This document shows, one piece after another, positions 44,801 through 54,322 of a stretch of DNA of 64,000 bases. Position numbers and translations under genes: made by a program. The notes under the pieces were generated by a model. The model did not search any database. It was given only the letters and a program-made list of their open reading frames with translations, and was not told the DNA's origin. Source of the DNA: Mycolicibacterium neworleansense (GTDB taxonomy: Bacteria > Actinomycetota > Actinomycetes > Mycobacteriales > Mycobacteriaceae); NCBI RefSeq assembly GCF_001245615.1, contig NZ_CWKH01000002.1, positions 620,001 to 684,000 on the forward strand. The letters run 5' to 3'. The first letter of the stretch is position 1. Each line of letters starts with the position of its first letter.

Positions 44801-47800
44801 TCACGCGCTCGGGACGGCATCCCCGGAAGTCCGCCGCAGATCGGCGAATTCGGAGATCGATGCCGAGGTGACCGACGCGACCGGCCGGGCATTGGGTGCC
44901 GATGCATCAGACTTGGACACCATCACCACGTTGTCGATGTAGGGCTGGATCGTCGTGCTGTTCTGCACGGTCGACACGATCACCAACTGGAAACCGAACT
45001 TTCGGAACGCCGACAGCGCCTGCTGGGCGAACTGCGGGTCCGATTTGGAGAACGCCTCGTCGAGCATCAACTGGGCGAACAGCGGCCGGGTGTCATTGCT
45101 GTCCGGGCTGGCCAGGTTGAAGCTCAGCGCCCCGGCCAGACAGAACGCCATGAGCTTCTCCTGCTCACCACCGGAGTTGTCACCGGAGTTGCTGTAGGTC
45201 CGGATCACCTCACCGGTCTCGGCGTCGCGCTCCTCGCAATACAGCACGAACCGGTTACGCACATCCAGCGCGTCGCGGGTCCACTGCCGGTCCTCGGGTG
45301 TGTTGCCGGCCAACAACTTTCGCAGTTGCAGTATGTCGGTGTACTGCTCGAACATCGCGGTCTCATCACCGAAGCTCACCAGTGACACCCGCGCCGAGAT
45401 GCGCTGCGCCTTCTCGTTCAGCTCGTCGACCGCCGCCAGGTGCCGGGTACCTGCGTGCAGGGTCAGCCGGGTGCCGCGGTTGAACTCCACCGCGCCCAGC
45501 CCGGTGTTAACCCGGGCGATCTGCTCGGTGATCCGCCGCGCCTCGTTGTCGGCGATCATGTGCAGGTTCAGGATCGCGCCCGGGGCCTGTTCGGTGATCA
45601 GGCGCTGCATGCGCTCGTAGGCGTCGGGCAGTTCCCGCTCGTCGATACGACGGCACAGCGCCACGTAGTCGTGCACCCGCTCGTCGAACACATCGCTGTC
45701 GTTCGGGATCGCGTCGGGGAACGAGCTGTCGTAGGCGGACATGATGCCGGCCAACTCGTCATGCGAGCGGTTGCGGTCCGCCCGCAGCCGGTCCCGCTCC
45801 CGGCTGATGACGCGGATCAGTTCGTTTCGGTAGGGCTCGGGTTCGAGCAACTCAAGGCTCAAGGCGATGTCGGCGGCATAGCCGTCGATCGTGTCGCGGG
45901 CATGCGACGGGAATTCGCCGGACCCGATCCGTTCGGTGAGGAGCTCACTGAGCTCAAGCAGCGCGGTGCGCCTGCGATCCAGCGTGGTCTCACGTTCGTT
46001 GAGCGAGCCGATCTGCTGGATGACCTTCTCGACGCGCTCCCAGCACTCGTCGGCCCGTTGTTGCAGCCGTTCGGCATCGGGATTGTCGGACACCAGCAGG
46101 TCGTGTTCGTCCTGCAGCCGCTCGAGCATCTCGTCGACCGAATCGGTGTCGATGTCGCTCCACTGCATGTACTGGTCGCACAGTGCCCGGCACGCCCGTT
46201 CCCGGGATTGCAGCTGGCCGCGGTGCTCGTCGAGCCGCTCGCGGGCGGTGCGCGCCACCTGGTACACATCCTGTGCAGCGGTCAGATCATCCTGCAGCGC
46301 TTCGACTTTGGCCGCGGTGCCACCGAGGAAGATGTAGTCCGAGGGCCGCAGCCGCGACCGGTCGTCCTTGATCGAGAGCCGGCCGCTGTCCTTGCGCAGA
46401 CCCTGGTCGGTGACCGCACGGGACTGCTCGGTGAACTCCCCCGGCCCGTCCACACACACGTAGTCACCGACGCTTGCGATCACGTTGAGCGCCTCCACGG
46501 CACTGTCGTGTGTCGGGTCGGCGAGCTGCAGCTTGGTGGCCAGCGTGTTCGGGGGCGGCGTACGCAACTGCGAGCCGTGCTGGACGTGCTGCAACTGGAT
46601 CCGCCCGCGCATGTCGTTCTCGTTGACGAAGCGCAGCGCCCGCTCCATGTAGGCATCGGGAACCAGCAGGCGTAATCCGGCCCCGCGCAACACCTTCTCG
46701 ACGGCCAGCCGCCACCGCGACTCGTCCGGCTTCAGCTCCATCAGCTCGGCCACGTAGACCAGATCGCGCTCGGAGATGTCGAGCGCCCGGGCGATACGCG
46801 CCCGCATCTCGTACTCGGTCCGAGGCAGCGGCGAGCCCAGCCGCTGCACCCGCTCCAGCTCGGCCTCCACGCTCTCCCGCGCCTCACGAGCCCGGACTTC
46901 CTTGGCCGACGCCTCGACGTAAGGCTGGTTGCCGGTGAACAGTTCGCGGTGCAGCCGGTCGGCTTCCTCCATCAAAGTCTCACGCAGCGACCAGAACTCC
47001 TCGCCGTTGTCCGGCGGGGTCAGTCCAAGCGAGGTGACCTTGTCCTCGTAGGTGCTGCGCCGACGCGAGACTTCCTCGCTGATCCGCTCGGCCTCGGTCA
47101 GCCGTTGTTGCAGCGGCACCAGATCCACGGTGACGGTGTTGATCTGGGCCATCAGCGAGTTGTGCTCGTTCTTGAGCTGACGCTGCTGGGTACCGAACTC
47201 GTCGCGCTGGGCGCCGAGCTGGGTGATCTGATCGTCGAGATTGGCGATCTCCGGGCCGGCCTGGGCCAGGCGCAGGTGGTCGACGTAATCGCGGATCATG
47301 GCGTTGTCGATGGTGTCGATCACCCCGAACTTGGCCGCCTCGTCGGCGTAACGCGCCTGGACCGCGGCGATGTTGCCGAGCGTGTTGCGCTTGCGCCGGG
47401 CCACATCGAGCAGGCCGCGAGCCTCGACCAGCGGGTTTATCTGCTCCAGGGCCTCTTCCACCCCGCTGAGGCTGGCCGGCTCGTCGAGCATGAACTCCCG
47501 GACGAACTGCTCAAGACCGCCAACGCTTTTCAGCGACTTGGCCTTTCCGAGCAGCTGCTGTGCGGCCTCGGAGGCCCGGATGCCGATGCTGGAGTACAGC
47601 TGGGCCAGGTACTGGCTCTCGCTGCGGCCACCGGTCCAGCCGTCGTCGCGGAACACCGCGGCGTCATAGCCGTTGGACGCCCAGCGGTTGCACAAACCGA
47701 AGATGTCGCGGTCGTCGTCGATCAGGTAGTAGCGGCTGCCCGGATCCGAGGTCTTCTCTGCGGCCAGCCATTTGAGCACCAATCCGGTGACCGAACGCCC

Positions 47801-48163
47801 GGTGCGGTCGCTGTAGGTGACCGCGACGGCCGACCAGGCCGGACCCGTCCCGCGCAGGTACATGATCTGGCGGCTGGTGCCCTCGCGCCGCTCTCCCCAG
47901 GCGCCGCGGACGTACTTGTCGACGGTGCGCTTACCGGTGCCCGATCCCGCGGCGGTGGTATCGCCGGAGGCATTGAAGTTGCGGCGGTGCGACGGCAGGA
48001 AGGCCAGCGAAATCGCGTCCAGCAGCGAGGATTTGCCGCTCCCCGACGATCCCGTGATCAGTGTGCCGTGCTGGCTGAACGGGATCGAGTGATACCCGTC
48101 GAACACGCCCCAGTTGATGACCTGCAGACGCGACAGCGAGAACTGGTTGGTCGGTTCAGCCAT
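44801..48163 (-). CDS. jetC: JetC/MksB (EptC-like) SMC-type ATPase of a Wadjet system
   Basis: Starts at ATG 48163 ([29 protein letters not shown]), overlapping jetB by 8 bases; ATG 48169 is also possible. The 1120-residue protein has an SMC/MukB-like layout: Walker [10 protein letters not shown] at 38-46, long coiled-coil-forming Glu/Arg-rich regions (about 280-450 and 620-900) around a hinge-like middle, ABC signature NSGGEQEK near 997, and Walker B LMLDEAF near 1033. All ATPase motifs look intact. JetABC forms the condensin-like motor that recognises and extrudes plasmid DNA. The related M. smegmatis EptC limits plasmid maintenance. It is the last gene of the operon; the nuclease partner JetD, usually next, is absent. 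Confidence 0.93.
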   Translation of the reverse strand: MAEPTNQFSLSRLQVINWGVFDGYHSIPFSQHGTLITGSSGSGKSSLLDAISLAFLPSHRRNFNASGDTTAAGSGTGKRTVDKYVRGAWGERREGTSRQIMYLRGTGPAWSAVAVTYSDRTGRSVTGLVLKWLAAEKTSDPGSRYYLIDDDRDIFGLCNRWASNGYDAAVFRDDGWTGGRSESQYLAQLYSSIGIRASEAAQQLLGKAKSLKSVGGLEQFVREFMLDEPASLSGVEEALEQINPLVEARGLLDVARRKRNTLGNIAAVQARYADEAAKFGVIDTIDNAMIRDYVDHLRLAQAGPEIANLDDQITQLGAQRDEFGTQQRQLKNEHNSLMAQINTVTVDLVPLQQRLTEAERISEEVSRRRSTYEDKVTSLGLTPPDNGEEFWSLRETLMEEADRLHRELFTGNQPYVEASAKEVRAREARESVEAELERVQRLGSPLPRTEYEMRARIARALDISERDLVYVAELMELKPDESRWRLAVEKVLRGAGLRLLVPDAYMERALRFVNENDMRGRIQLQHVQHGSQLRTPPPNTLATKLQLADPTHDSAVEALNVIASVGDYVCVDGPGEFTEQSRAVTDQGLRKDSGRLSIKDDRSRLRPSDYIFLGGTAAKVEALQDDLTAAQDVYQVARTARERLDEHRGQLQSRERACRALCDQYMQWSDIDTDSVDEMLERLQDEHDLLVSDNPDAERLQQRADECWERVEKVIQQIGSLNERETTLDRRRTALLELSELLTERIGSGEFPSHARDTIDGYAADIALSLELLEPEPYRNELIRVISRERDRLRADRNRSHDELAGIMSAYDSSFPDAIPNDSDVFDERVHDYVALCRRIDERELPDAYERMQRLITEQAPGAILNLHMIADNEARRITEQIARVNTGLGAVEFNRGTRLTLHAGTRHLAAVDELNEKAQRISARVSLVSFGDETAMFEQYTDILQLRKLLAGNTPEDRQWTRDALDVRNRFVLYCEERDAETGEVIRTYSNSGDNSGGEQEKLMAFCLAGALSFNLASPDSNDTRPLFAQLMLDEAFSKSDPQFAQQALSAFRKFGFQLVIVSTVQNSTTIQPYIDNVVMVSKSDASAPNARPVASVTSASISEFADLRRTSGDAVPSA

Positions 48164-48908
48164 GAGCATCCACTTCGTCGGAGAGCCGTTCGGACAGGTC
48201 GTCGATGTCGTCGTCCCCGGTGCCGGTGGCGGCCCGCTTCAACTGCTCGAACTGCTGCTGCAGTTCGGTGATCATCGAGGCCGTCATGATCGCGTTGACC
48301 ACCGGGCTGATCGTGAAACTGTCCTCGTCTTCCCGGTTGCGGGAGAGCATCTCGATGTCGGTGAGCCGCTCGATCGCGTTGTCGATGCGCTTGTCGAACG
48401 AGGCGGTGTCCCGGTCGGTGTCGTTGTTCACCCCGGCGAACAGCTCGTGGATCTCGTCACGGCTGATCAGGACGTTCTCGTCGCGCGACGCGGCGCGCAT
48501 GAGCTTGGCCAGGTGCAGGGCCAGGATCGAATCGTAGGTGTTGAGCGTTTCGCGGCGCAGCAGCCGGCGCCGCCACTGCGACTCGTAGTCGGCCTGCTCG
48601 ACATAGGCGATGTCGTGATCGTCCGAGATGCACAGCCGCATATCGAGTTCCGACAGCCGAACGGTGAGCTCGCTACGGTACCGGGTGACCCATGACCACA
48701 GCTCCGAGTGGTTGTCCTTGCTGACGTAGCGACGCGACAACAGATGCTGCAATGCCCAGCAGGCGCGGTCGGGCAACTCACTGACGTCCCCGTCGAAGCG
48801 GGGCGCGCGGCGCTGATCGGTGGACCGTTCGACGGCGTCGATGCTCGGCAGGGCATCGAAATCGATCGTCGTATCCGGGACCGAAGAGGTGTCCGGGGTG
48901 TCGGTCAT
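48156..48908 (-). CDS. jetB: JetB/MksE-like (DUF4194) subunit of the Wadjet complex
   Basis: The 250-residue protein starts at ATG 48908, overlapping the jetA stop by 4 bases (ATGA). The central part ([58 protein letters not shown]) is a winged-helix region typical of MukE/DUF4194 proteins. It binds the JetA kleisin and the motor. The C-terminal [54 protein letters not shown] is helical and acidic. Coupling on both sides supports fixed stoichiometry with jetA and jetC. Confidence 0.92.
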   Translation of the reverse strand: MTDTPDTSSVPDTTIDFDALPSIDAVERSTDQRRAPRFDGDVSELPDRACWALQHLLSRRYVSKDNHSELWSWVTRYRSELTVRLSELDMRLCISDDHDIAYVEQADYESQWRRRLLRRETLNTYDSILALHLAKLMRAASRDENVLISRDEIHELFAGVNNDTDRDTASFDKRIDNAIERLTDIEMLSRNREDEDSFTISPVVNAIMTASMITELQQQFEQLKRAATGTGDDDIDDLSERLSDEVDAHG

Positions 48909-50371
48909 AGCATGCTCTCACTCGCAGTAGGGATCGGCTCGGTGAAAATCAGTCGGGGAATCTCGATTTCGCGGTCGGCGCCCTCCAGGGACCGGAACCG
49001 TACCCGAACGGATTCAGCACCGTCGGCGGCCGGTTGCTTGAGCGCCCAAGACCACAGCACGATCACGTGGCCCAGGTATGCCGAGTCCAGCATGCCGATC
49101 GCGTCGGGCAGCGACAACGGGCCGGCCGCCACCGCGCCGTTGACCAGGTCGGCCAACTCGGCGGCGTCCACCTGAGAGGCCAGGGCCGAGAACGCAGACA
49201 GGTTCACCTCGCCCTCTGCCGACTCGGCCTGCGACGGCGGAATGGCGTCACGGATCTTGAAGGCTACGGCGCCAATCGAATTGAAGTCGGTGCGCACCAG
49301 CGGGACCTCGATGCCGATCCGGCTGTCGGCGAGCGAGATGCTGAGCAGTTCGTGCGCACTGGCCAGTGCGTCGTTGAGCTGACGGGTGACACCACGGCTG
49401 TGTTCCAGCGTGCCGGACGCGACGAAGCGCTTGATCCGGCGGGCGCAGCGCTGCCGGGTCCGGCCCACCTCGGCCGTCTGCGCCGACACCAGGCTGAAGA
49501 ATCCTGTCATCACCTCACGCAGGCCCGGGTCGAGGTGCGGGAGCTCGCGGGTCACCGCCTCGATGTCGGCCACCAGGGCAGCGCGCTGCTCGGGATCCTG
49601 AATCATCCGGGTAAAGGCGGTGTAGGAGGCGCTCTCACGGGACGCGAACAGCGACTCATAGTCGTCGAACAGCTGGCGCTGACGTTCCCGGTAGCCGAGA
49701 TCGGTGTCGGCCGAGGTGTCCAGCAACCGGGTGGTGATGCGGTTGAGCATGCTTCCGTACTGCCCGATGTCGGAGACGATCTGCTCCATCTGCAAGGCGA
49801 TGGCGCGGGCCTCGTCTTCGACGTCGATCAGGTCGGGTTCGGGCCGCTGCCCCTGGTCCAGCGCATCCAATTCGTCACGCAGCTTGGCGATCTCGGCCTC
49901 GATGTCGGCGCGGATACGATCCGGATCGTTGCTGACCTGTCCGGCCACCCGCCGCAACCCGGCGGCGATACCGGTGATCGAGCCGCCGGTGGCGATGGTG
50001 TCCTCGCGGCGCATCCGGCGGGCGAAATCCAGCACGGCGCGCGCCTCGTACGTGAGGTAGCAGACGTTCCGCTCGGTGTCGCCGGACTGCTCGGTGATCC
50101 GGTGCAGCCAGCCCTGGCTGGCCCAGTACTTGATCAGGGCCAGACCCGACTGCTCGGTCTCGGAGCCGAGCTCGGCCAGGTCACGTTCGAGCCGGACCAC
50201 CAGCTCGATCTCGGTGAGCTTGGCGCCCCGGTCGAGGTGGCGTTCCATCAACGTGAGGTAGGTGGCCAGGTTGTTCGTCACCAGCAGCCGCGCCGACCGG
50301 GAATCGGCTACCTCGCGGTTGAGCTGGTACAGCTGGTCCAGCGACGAGCCACCGGTGCCTGCGTCAGGCAT
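48905..50371 (-). CDS. jetA: JetA/MksF-like (DUF3375) kleisin subunit of the Wadjet complex
   Basis: The 488-residue protein starts MPDAGTGGSSLDQLYQLNREVADSRSARLLVTNNLATYLTLMERHLDRGAKLTEIELVVRLERDL, the DUF3375 N-terminal winged-helix domain. Long helices follow (about 180-330), then a C-terminal domain ending in [17 protein letters not shown]. Kleisins bridge the two ATPase heads and bind JetB. It is first of the three coupled genes and divergent from the methyltransferase gene; the 143-base gap holds the promoter. No phage or mobility genes lie beside the operon. Confidence 0.92.
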   Translation of the reverse strand: MPDAGTGGSSLDQLYQLNREVADSRSARLLVTNNLATYLTLMERHLDRGAKLTEIELVVRLERDLAELGSETEQSGLALIKYWASQGWLHRITEQSGDTERNVCYLTYEARAVLDFARRMRREDTIATGGSITGIAAGLRRVAGQVSNDPDRIRADIEAEIAKLRDELDALDQGQRPEPDLIDVEDEARAIALQMEQIVSDIGQYGSMLNRITTRLLDTSADTDLGYRERQRQLFDDYESLFASRESASYTAFTRMIQDPEQRAALVADIEAVTRELPHLDPGLREVMTGFFSLVSAQTAEVGRTRQRCARRIKRFVASGTLEHSRGVTRQLNDALASAHELLSISLADSRIGIEVPLVRTDFNSIGAVAFKIRDAIPPSQAESAEGEVNLSAFSALASQVDAAELADLVNGAVAAGPLSLPDAIGMLDSAYLGHVIVLWSWALKQPAADGAESVRVRFRSLEGADREIEIPRLIFTEPIPTASESML

Positions 50372-50502
50372 TACCGGGCTCTTCGGTCGCGATGAACATT
50401 CGCACCACTCTAGGCGGCTGACGCGACAGGTTCCGACTCCAGTTCCGTTTGCTGTTGGGTATCAGACCGGCGATAGTGACCGACACCTCGGCCCACCTGC
50501 CC

Positions 50503-50508
50503 TAGAGT
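50503..50508 (+). promoter_or_regulatory. -10 element of a leaderless methyltransferase transcript
   Basis: TAGAGT ends 6 bases before the GTG at 50515 and fits TANNNT. With no Shine-Dalgarno sequence, transcription probably starts at or next to the GTG. Confidence 0.5.
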
Positions 50509-50514
50509 CATCCG

Positions 50515-51603
50515 GTGACTCCCGCCAAGGTGCCGCCCGCCGGATTGGTTCGTGCGGTCGAACGCGTCCGCCATCATCTGCGTCGCCTGCATCAGCGCGC
50601 CGTCCCGCCGCCCGCGGCCATGCTGGAGATGATCCTGGGCGCCTGGGTCGCGCAGGGCATCACCGCCGCCGCACAACTCGGGGTGGCCGACGCACTGTCC
50701 GGCGGCCCGCTGCGCGCCGAGGAGCTGGCGCGCCGGGTCGAGGCCAACCCAGACGCCCTGGACCGGCTGATGCGCGCCCTGGTCAGCGAGGGCGTCTTCC
50801 GTCGCACCCGGGACGGTCGTTACGCACTCAACGCGCTGGGCGACACGCTGCGTAAAGACGCACCGGTCTCGATCGCGGGGATGGCGAAGTTCGTCGGCTC
50901 GCCGCAACATCGCGAGCACTGGAGCCACCTCACCGACGCGGTCCGCACCGGTGAGGCGATCATCCCGAAGCTGCGCGGCAAAGGCGCGTTCGACTACATG
51001 GGCTCCGAGCCGGAGCTGGGCGCGATCTTCAACGACGCCATGACCAGCATCTCCGAGCTGGCGATCGCCCCCGTGGTGGCCGCCTACGACTTCACCCGGT
51101 TCGGGACCATCGCCGATGTCGGCGGCGGCCACGGCCGGCTGCTGGCCGCGGTACTGACCGCGACGCCGACGGCCCGCGGGGTGCTCTACGACCTGCCACA
51201 GGTGGTCGACGGAGCACCGGCGATGTTGGACAAGTACGAAGTGACAGATCGCGTGCAAGTGGTTCCCGGGTCGTTCTTCGACAGTGTCCCCGCGGGCGCC
51301 GACGCCTACCTGCTGAAGAACATCATTCACGACTGGCCCGACGAAGAGGCGCTGGTCATCCTGCGCAACATCCGGGCGGCGGCCGCGCCGGGCACCACCC
51401 TGTTGCTGGTCGAGGGAGTGATCCCCGACCACGACCGCGAGTTCCTCGGCAAGTGGACCGACATGGAGATGCTGATCGGCATAGCCGCGCGAGAACGCAG
51501 CGCCGACGACTACCGAAAGCTGTACGAGCAGGCCGGTTTCCGGCTCACCCGCGTGGTGGAGACGGCGTCCCCGTTCAGCCTCGTGGAGGGTGTGGCCCTC
51601 TAA
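50515..51603 (+). CDS. SAM-dependent O-methyltransferase
   Basis: The GTG-started protein of 362 residues has an N-terminal dimerisation/winged-helix region (MLEMILGAWVAQGITAAAQLGVADALSGGPLRAEELARRVEANPDALDRLMRAL). The class I methyltransferase domain shows motif I in FGTIADVGGGHGRLLAAVL and the O-methyltransferase_2 signature LKNIIHDWPDEEALVILRNIRAAAAPGTTLLLVEGVIPDHD. The fold matches small-molecule O-methyltransferases such as hydroxyneurosporene and polyketide methyltransferases; the substrate is unknown. It is divergent from the Wadjet operon, and its 3' end overlaps the convergent lipoprotein gene by 4 bases. Confidence 0.9.
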   Translation: MTPAKVPPAGLVRAVERVRHHLRRLHQRAVPPPAAMLEMILGAWVAQGITAAAQLGVADALSGGPLRAEELARRVEANPDALDRLMRALVSEGVFRRTRDGRYALNALGDTLRKDAPVSIAGMAKFVGSPQHREHWSHLTDAVRTGEAIIPKLRGKGAFDYMGSEPELGAIFNDAMTSISELAIAPVVAAYDFTRFGTIADVGGGHGRLLAAVLTATPTARGVLYDLPQVVDGAPAMLDKYEVTDRVQVVPGSFFDSVPAGADAYLLKNIIHDWPDEEALVILRNIRAAAAPGTTLLLVEGVIPDHDREFLGKWTDMEMLIGIAARERSADDYRKLYEQAGFRLTRVVETASPFSLVEGVAL

Positions 51604-52109
51604 TCCTCTTCCGCGCAGGGGGAGGTCGCGGACACATTGAGCCGGAAGACGCCGGCCGCCGTGGTTTCGGTCTTGACCGAGACGACGTACCCGCGGCTGT
51701 CCTCGTAAGCCTTGTTGTTCGGCGGTTCCGGCTCGGGCCGCGTCCACGGAACGGGCTTGAACCCCTGGCCGAGCAGCGTGTCGATGCGGGTGAGGGCCGC
51801 CGCGACGAGTTCGGGCGCCGGGTTGTCGATCACCGCCTTCCGGAACACCCGCCAGGGCGGACCGTCCGGCATCATCCCGGCGTTCGTGCGGCAGCCGTGC
51901 AGGGCCGCTTGGGCCGGATCCGGATCGACCGGCTTGTCGGCGACCATGGATACGTAGCCCGCGACCGCCCGGGCGGCCTCGGTGACGGTCAACGAAGTGG
52001 ATTGCATCGCTGCCTCATTCTCGGTGTCGGGACGATCATCGTGGGAGAACCCGCAGGAGCTGGTGAATATCAGCAGCGTTGCCGCGAATACCGTTGTGAA
52101 AACTCTCAT
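51600..52109 (-). CDS. Lipoprotein of unknown function; possible immunity partner
   Basis: The 169-residue protein has a lipoprotein signal (MRVFTTVFAATLLIFTSSCGFSHDD) with a lipobox ending at Cys19. The mature part is a compact domain with a Cys pair (LHGCRTN and SATSPCAEED) likely joined by a disulfide. The motif LTVTEAARAVAGYVSMVADKPVDPDPAQAALHGC is not one I recognise. The start overlaps the upstream lipase stop by 4 bases, so both are made together. An exported lipoprotein coupled to a WXG-lipase suggests a protective role, but no homology proves it. Confidence 0.75.
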   Translation of the reverse strand: MRVFTTVFAATLLIFTSSCGFSHDDRPDTENEAAMQSTSLTVTEAARAVAGYVSMVADKPVDPDPAQAALHGCRTNAGMMPDGPPWRVFRKAVIDNPAPELVAAALTRIDTLLGQGFKPVPWTRPEPEPPNNKAYEDSRGYVVSVKTETTAAGVFRLNVSATSPCAEED

Positions 52110-53977
52110 TTGACCTGTATCCGTGGACCGCTACCGGGATTGTCCGTCACTCGCGGATTGTCCCATGGATTTTGCCGCCGTTCGTAGGATCCGTCGTCAT
52201 CCCAGGGGAATTCGGGGATCTTGGGTGCGGCGCCGGCCCGCGCCTGGTCACTGGCTTCGGCCTGGAAATTCCCGTCATCGCCGACATCGATGTCGACGTA
52301 GTTGGTCTCGATCCCGCGCTCCACATAGCCGGTGGCCTCGCCGCCGCTGATGACCGCGGCCATATTGTGGAACGCGTCTGAATCGGGGTCGTTCCAGTAC
52401 TCCCCGTGCGCCTCCTGACCCACGATCACCTCCCCGTGGTGCCCGCCCTCACGCCCGTAGTAGCCGGTGTCCAGGCGCGTGACCCCGGGAATCTTGTCGG
52501 GATCGGTCGCCGAGGGCAGGCCACCCAGCGGGTTGCCGAGCTGCCCTTCGACGGTCTGCGGAACCCATGACGGCAAGTCGAACCCTCCGTTGTCGACGAC
52601 GTCGCGCGGCAGGGACTGCACCAGCGAGATCGGATCCCCCGGTGCGGTCATCGAGTAGCGCTGCACATTCGGGTTCGGGTTGGTGTACTCCCCAGGAAGG
52701 ATGCCGGTACCCGCCGACGAGGCGTGCAGGATGCGGTCGGCGCGCAATCCCATCTGTTCGGCCGTCCCGACGATGGCGCCGCCGTAGGAATGGCCGATGT
52801 AGGTGACCGGTGTGCCCGGGGCGCCCGCACCCACCGCGCGGTCGATCTCGTGACCGAAGGACACCAGCTTGGGGGCCATCGACGCGGCGTAGGACGGGTC
52901 GGAGGCCTTCCCGAGATCCTGTGGGAAATCGTCACCCATATAGAGAAACACCGGCGATCCGGATTGGTCCGCCAATTCGACCGCCGCCTTGTGGTTGGAG
53001 GCGCTGCCGTTCAGGTTGGTGCTCGTGCCGGGGACCACCACCCCGACGCCCTTGATGCCGGGCTTGATCTCGCCGATCATCTCGATCATCCGCCCGTTGC
53101 CCTCGGTGGAGAACCCGACGAACTTGCGTGGCACCATCTGTCCACTGCCCGGGGGGAATTCGATCGGGGTGAGCATGGCCTGCAGCTGCTTGACCCGGGC
53201 ATCGTCAGGTGGCTGCTTGCTCAGCTCCGCGTCGAGCGCGTTGCGGATGTTGATGTTGTTGGCTTCGATCCTGGTGTCGAACGGCACACCGTCGGTATTG
53301 CCCATCACCTGAGGGTCGGCGAGCACCATGTCGTGCAGGGTTTCCGGGCTGAGGCCGGCCAGGAACGCCGCGCGCTCGTCCGGGGTCATCCCGGCCAGCC
53401 GGTCGACCAAGGCCTTGGGGCTGTTCGGATCCGGTGCCTGTTTGGGATCCGGCGTGCTCAGTGCCGCCGCGGCGTCACGGACCTGCTGACCGACCTTGTT
53501 GTCGGTGGTTTCGAACTGCGCCAGTTGGGCTTTCAGTTGTGCCGACGCTTTCGCCGCCAGGGCCTGCAGCAGCATCCGGTTCACCGGACTCAACCTGGAG
53601 AAGATGTCGAGAGCGCTGCCGGGACGGATCGACACGGTTCCGTCGTCGGCGACCTGCCATCCCTGACCGCGTAGCTGCTCGACGGAGCTCAGGATGGCCG
53701 AGCGTTGCTGCACCAACTCGGCGCCACCGGCCTGTAACGCGGACTGCAGTTTGGTCAGACTCTCGTGGAGTCGTTGCATGCGCTCCAATGACGCTGTGGC
53801 GCTGGCGATCGCAGCGTCCGACGATGTGCCGGTCCAACTGGCCCGAAGCTTGTCGATGATCGCCCGCTGCTGATCCATCTGAGCTGACAACGTGGCCGCA
53901 CGGGCGCCGATGTCGGCACCGCTCGACACCAAAGCCTCAGGATTGGAACTTTCCACCTGAGAGATCGATACCGGCAT
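52106..53977 (-). CDS. WXG-domain plus alpha/beta hydrolase (DUF1023) protein
   Basis: The 623-residue protein has two parts. Residues 1-190 are helical, with a WXG-type motif (WTG at 48-50) in DKLRASWTGTSSDAAIASATASLERMQ, like ESX substrate hairpins. Residues 290-520 form a DUF1023 lipase/esterase-like domain with GVVVPGTSTNLNG and the nucleophile elbow GHSYGG (Ser397). A possible catalytic His is in YYGREGGHHGEVIVGQEAHG. There is no Sec signal; the WXG hairpin and the EspC-like gene one base upstream suggest type VII export. The C-terminal 70 residues are polar and low in complexity. The substrate could be lipid or ester. Confidence 0.85.
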   Translation of the reverse strand: MPVSISQVESSNPEALVSSGADIGARAATLSAQMDQQRAIIDKLRASWTGTSSDAAIASATASLERMQRLHESLTKLQSALQAGGAELVQQRSAILSSVEQLRGQGWQVADDGTVSIRPGSALDIFSRLSPVNRMLLQALAAKASAQLKAQLAQFETTDNKVGQQVRDAAAALSTPDPKQAPDPNSPKALVDRLAGMTPDERAAFLAGLSPETLHDMVLADPQVMGNTDGVPFDTRIEANNINIRNALDAELSKQPPDDARVKQLQAMLTPIEFPPGSGQMVPRKFVGFSTEGNGRMIEMIGEIKPGIKGVGVVVPGTSTNLNGSASNHKAAVELADQSGSPVFLYMGDDFPQDLGKASDPSYAASMAPKLVSFGHEIDRAVGAGAPGTPVTYIGHSYGGAIVGTAEQMGLRADRILHASSAGTGILPGEYTNPNPNVQRYSMTAPGDPISLVQSLPRDVVDNGGFDLPSWVPQTVEGQLGNPLGGLPSATDPDKIPGVTRLDTGYYGREGGHHGEVIVGQEAHGEYWNDPDSDAFHNMAAVISGGEATGYVERGIETNYVDIDVGDDGNFQAEASDQARAGAAPKIPEFPWDDDGSYERRQNPWDNPRVTDNPGSGPRIQVK

Positions 53978-53978
53978 G

Positions 53979-54284
53979 TCAGCCCGCTGGTTTGGCCGAG
54001 TTCAGCCGGTGCGCGTATTCGTCATCGGTGCGCTGGTAGGCGCTGGCGGCGTCGGTCAGTTTTCCGGCATGGGCGCCGACCTCGCTGCTGACGGCCTGAA
54101 CCGCGCCGTCGACGACCGACGACACCTGGCCACAAGCCGCCCCGCTCTGCAGGCCCGGCATGGCGGAGGCCGCTGTACCGAGCACTTCCCCCACGCCGAG
54201 GCCGGCAATCGCCTGACTGACGGCAGTTTCGCCCGCGGCGGCCGCCCGCAGTCCTGCCGGAGTGACCTTCAGTTCAGACCCCAT
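53979..54284 (-). CDS. EspC-like (DUF2580-type) small type VII secretion-associated protein
   Basis: The 101-residue helical protein MGSELKVTPAGLRAAAAGETAVSQAIAGLG has a central loop (PGLQSGAACGQV) and a second helix ending with SAYQRTDDEYAHRL. YQRTD (83-87) matches the Y-x-x-x-D/E general export signal of ESX substrates. WXG-like proteins of this size often form a heterodimer with a larger partner. The lipase gene starts one base after this stop, which suggests a translated pair whose composite secretion signal sits here. Confidence 0.8.
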   Translation of the reverse strand: MGSELKVTPAGLRAAAAGETAVSQAIAGLGVGEVLGTAASAMPGLQSGAACGQVSSVVDGAVQAVSSEVGAHAGKLTDAASAYQRTDDEYAHRLNSAKPAG

Positions 54285-54322
54285 AGTGGGAGCGTAATGC
54301 CACTTTCATGGGGTCTCGGACA

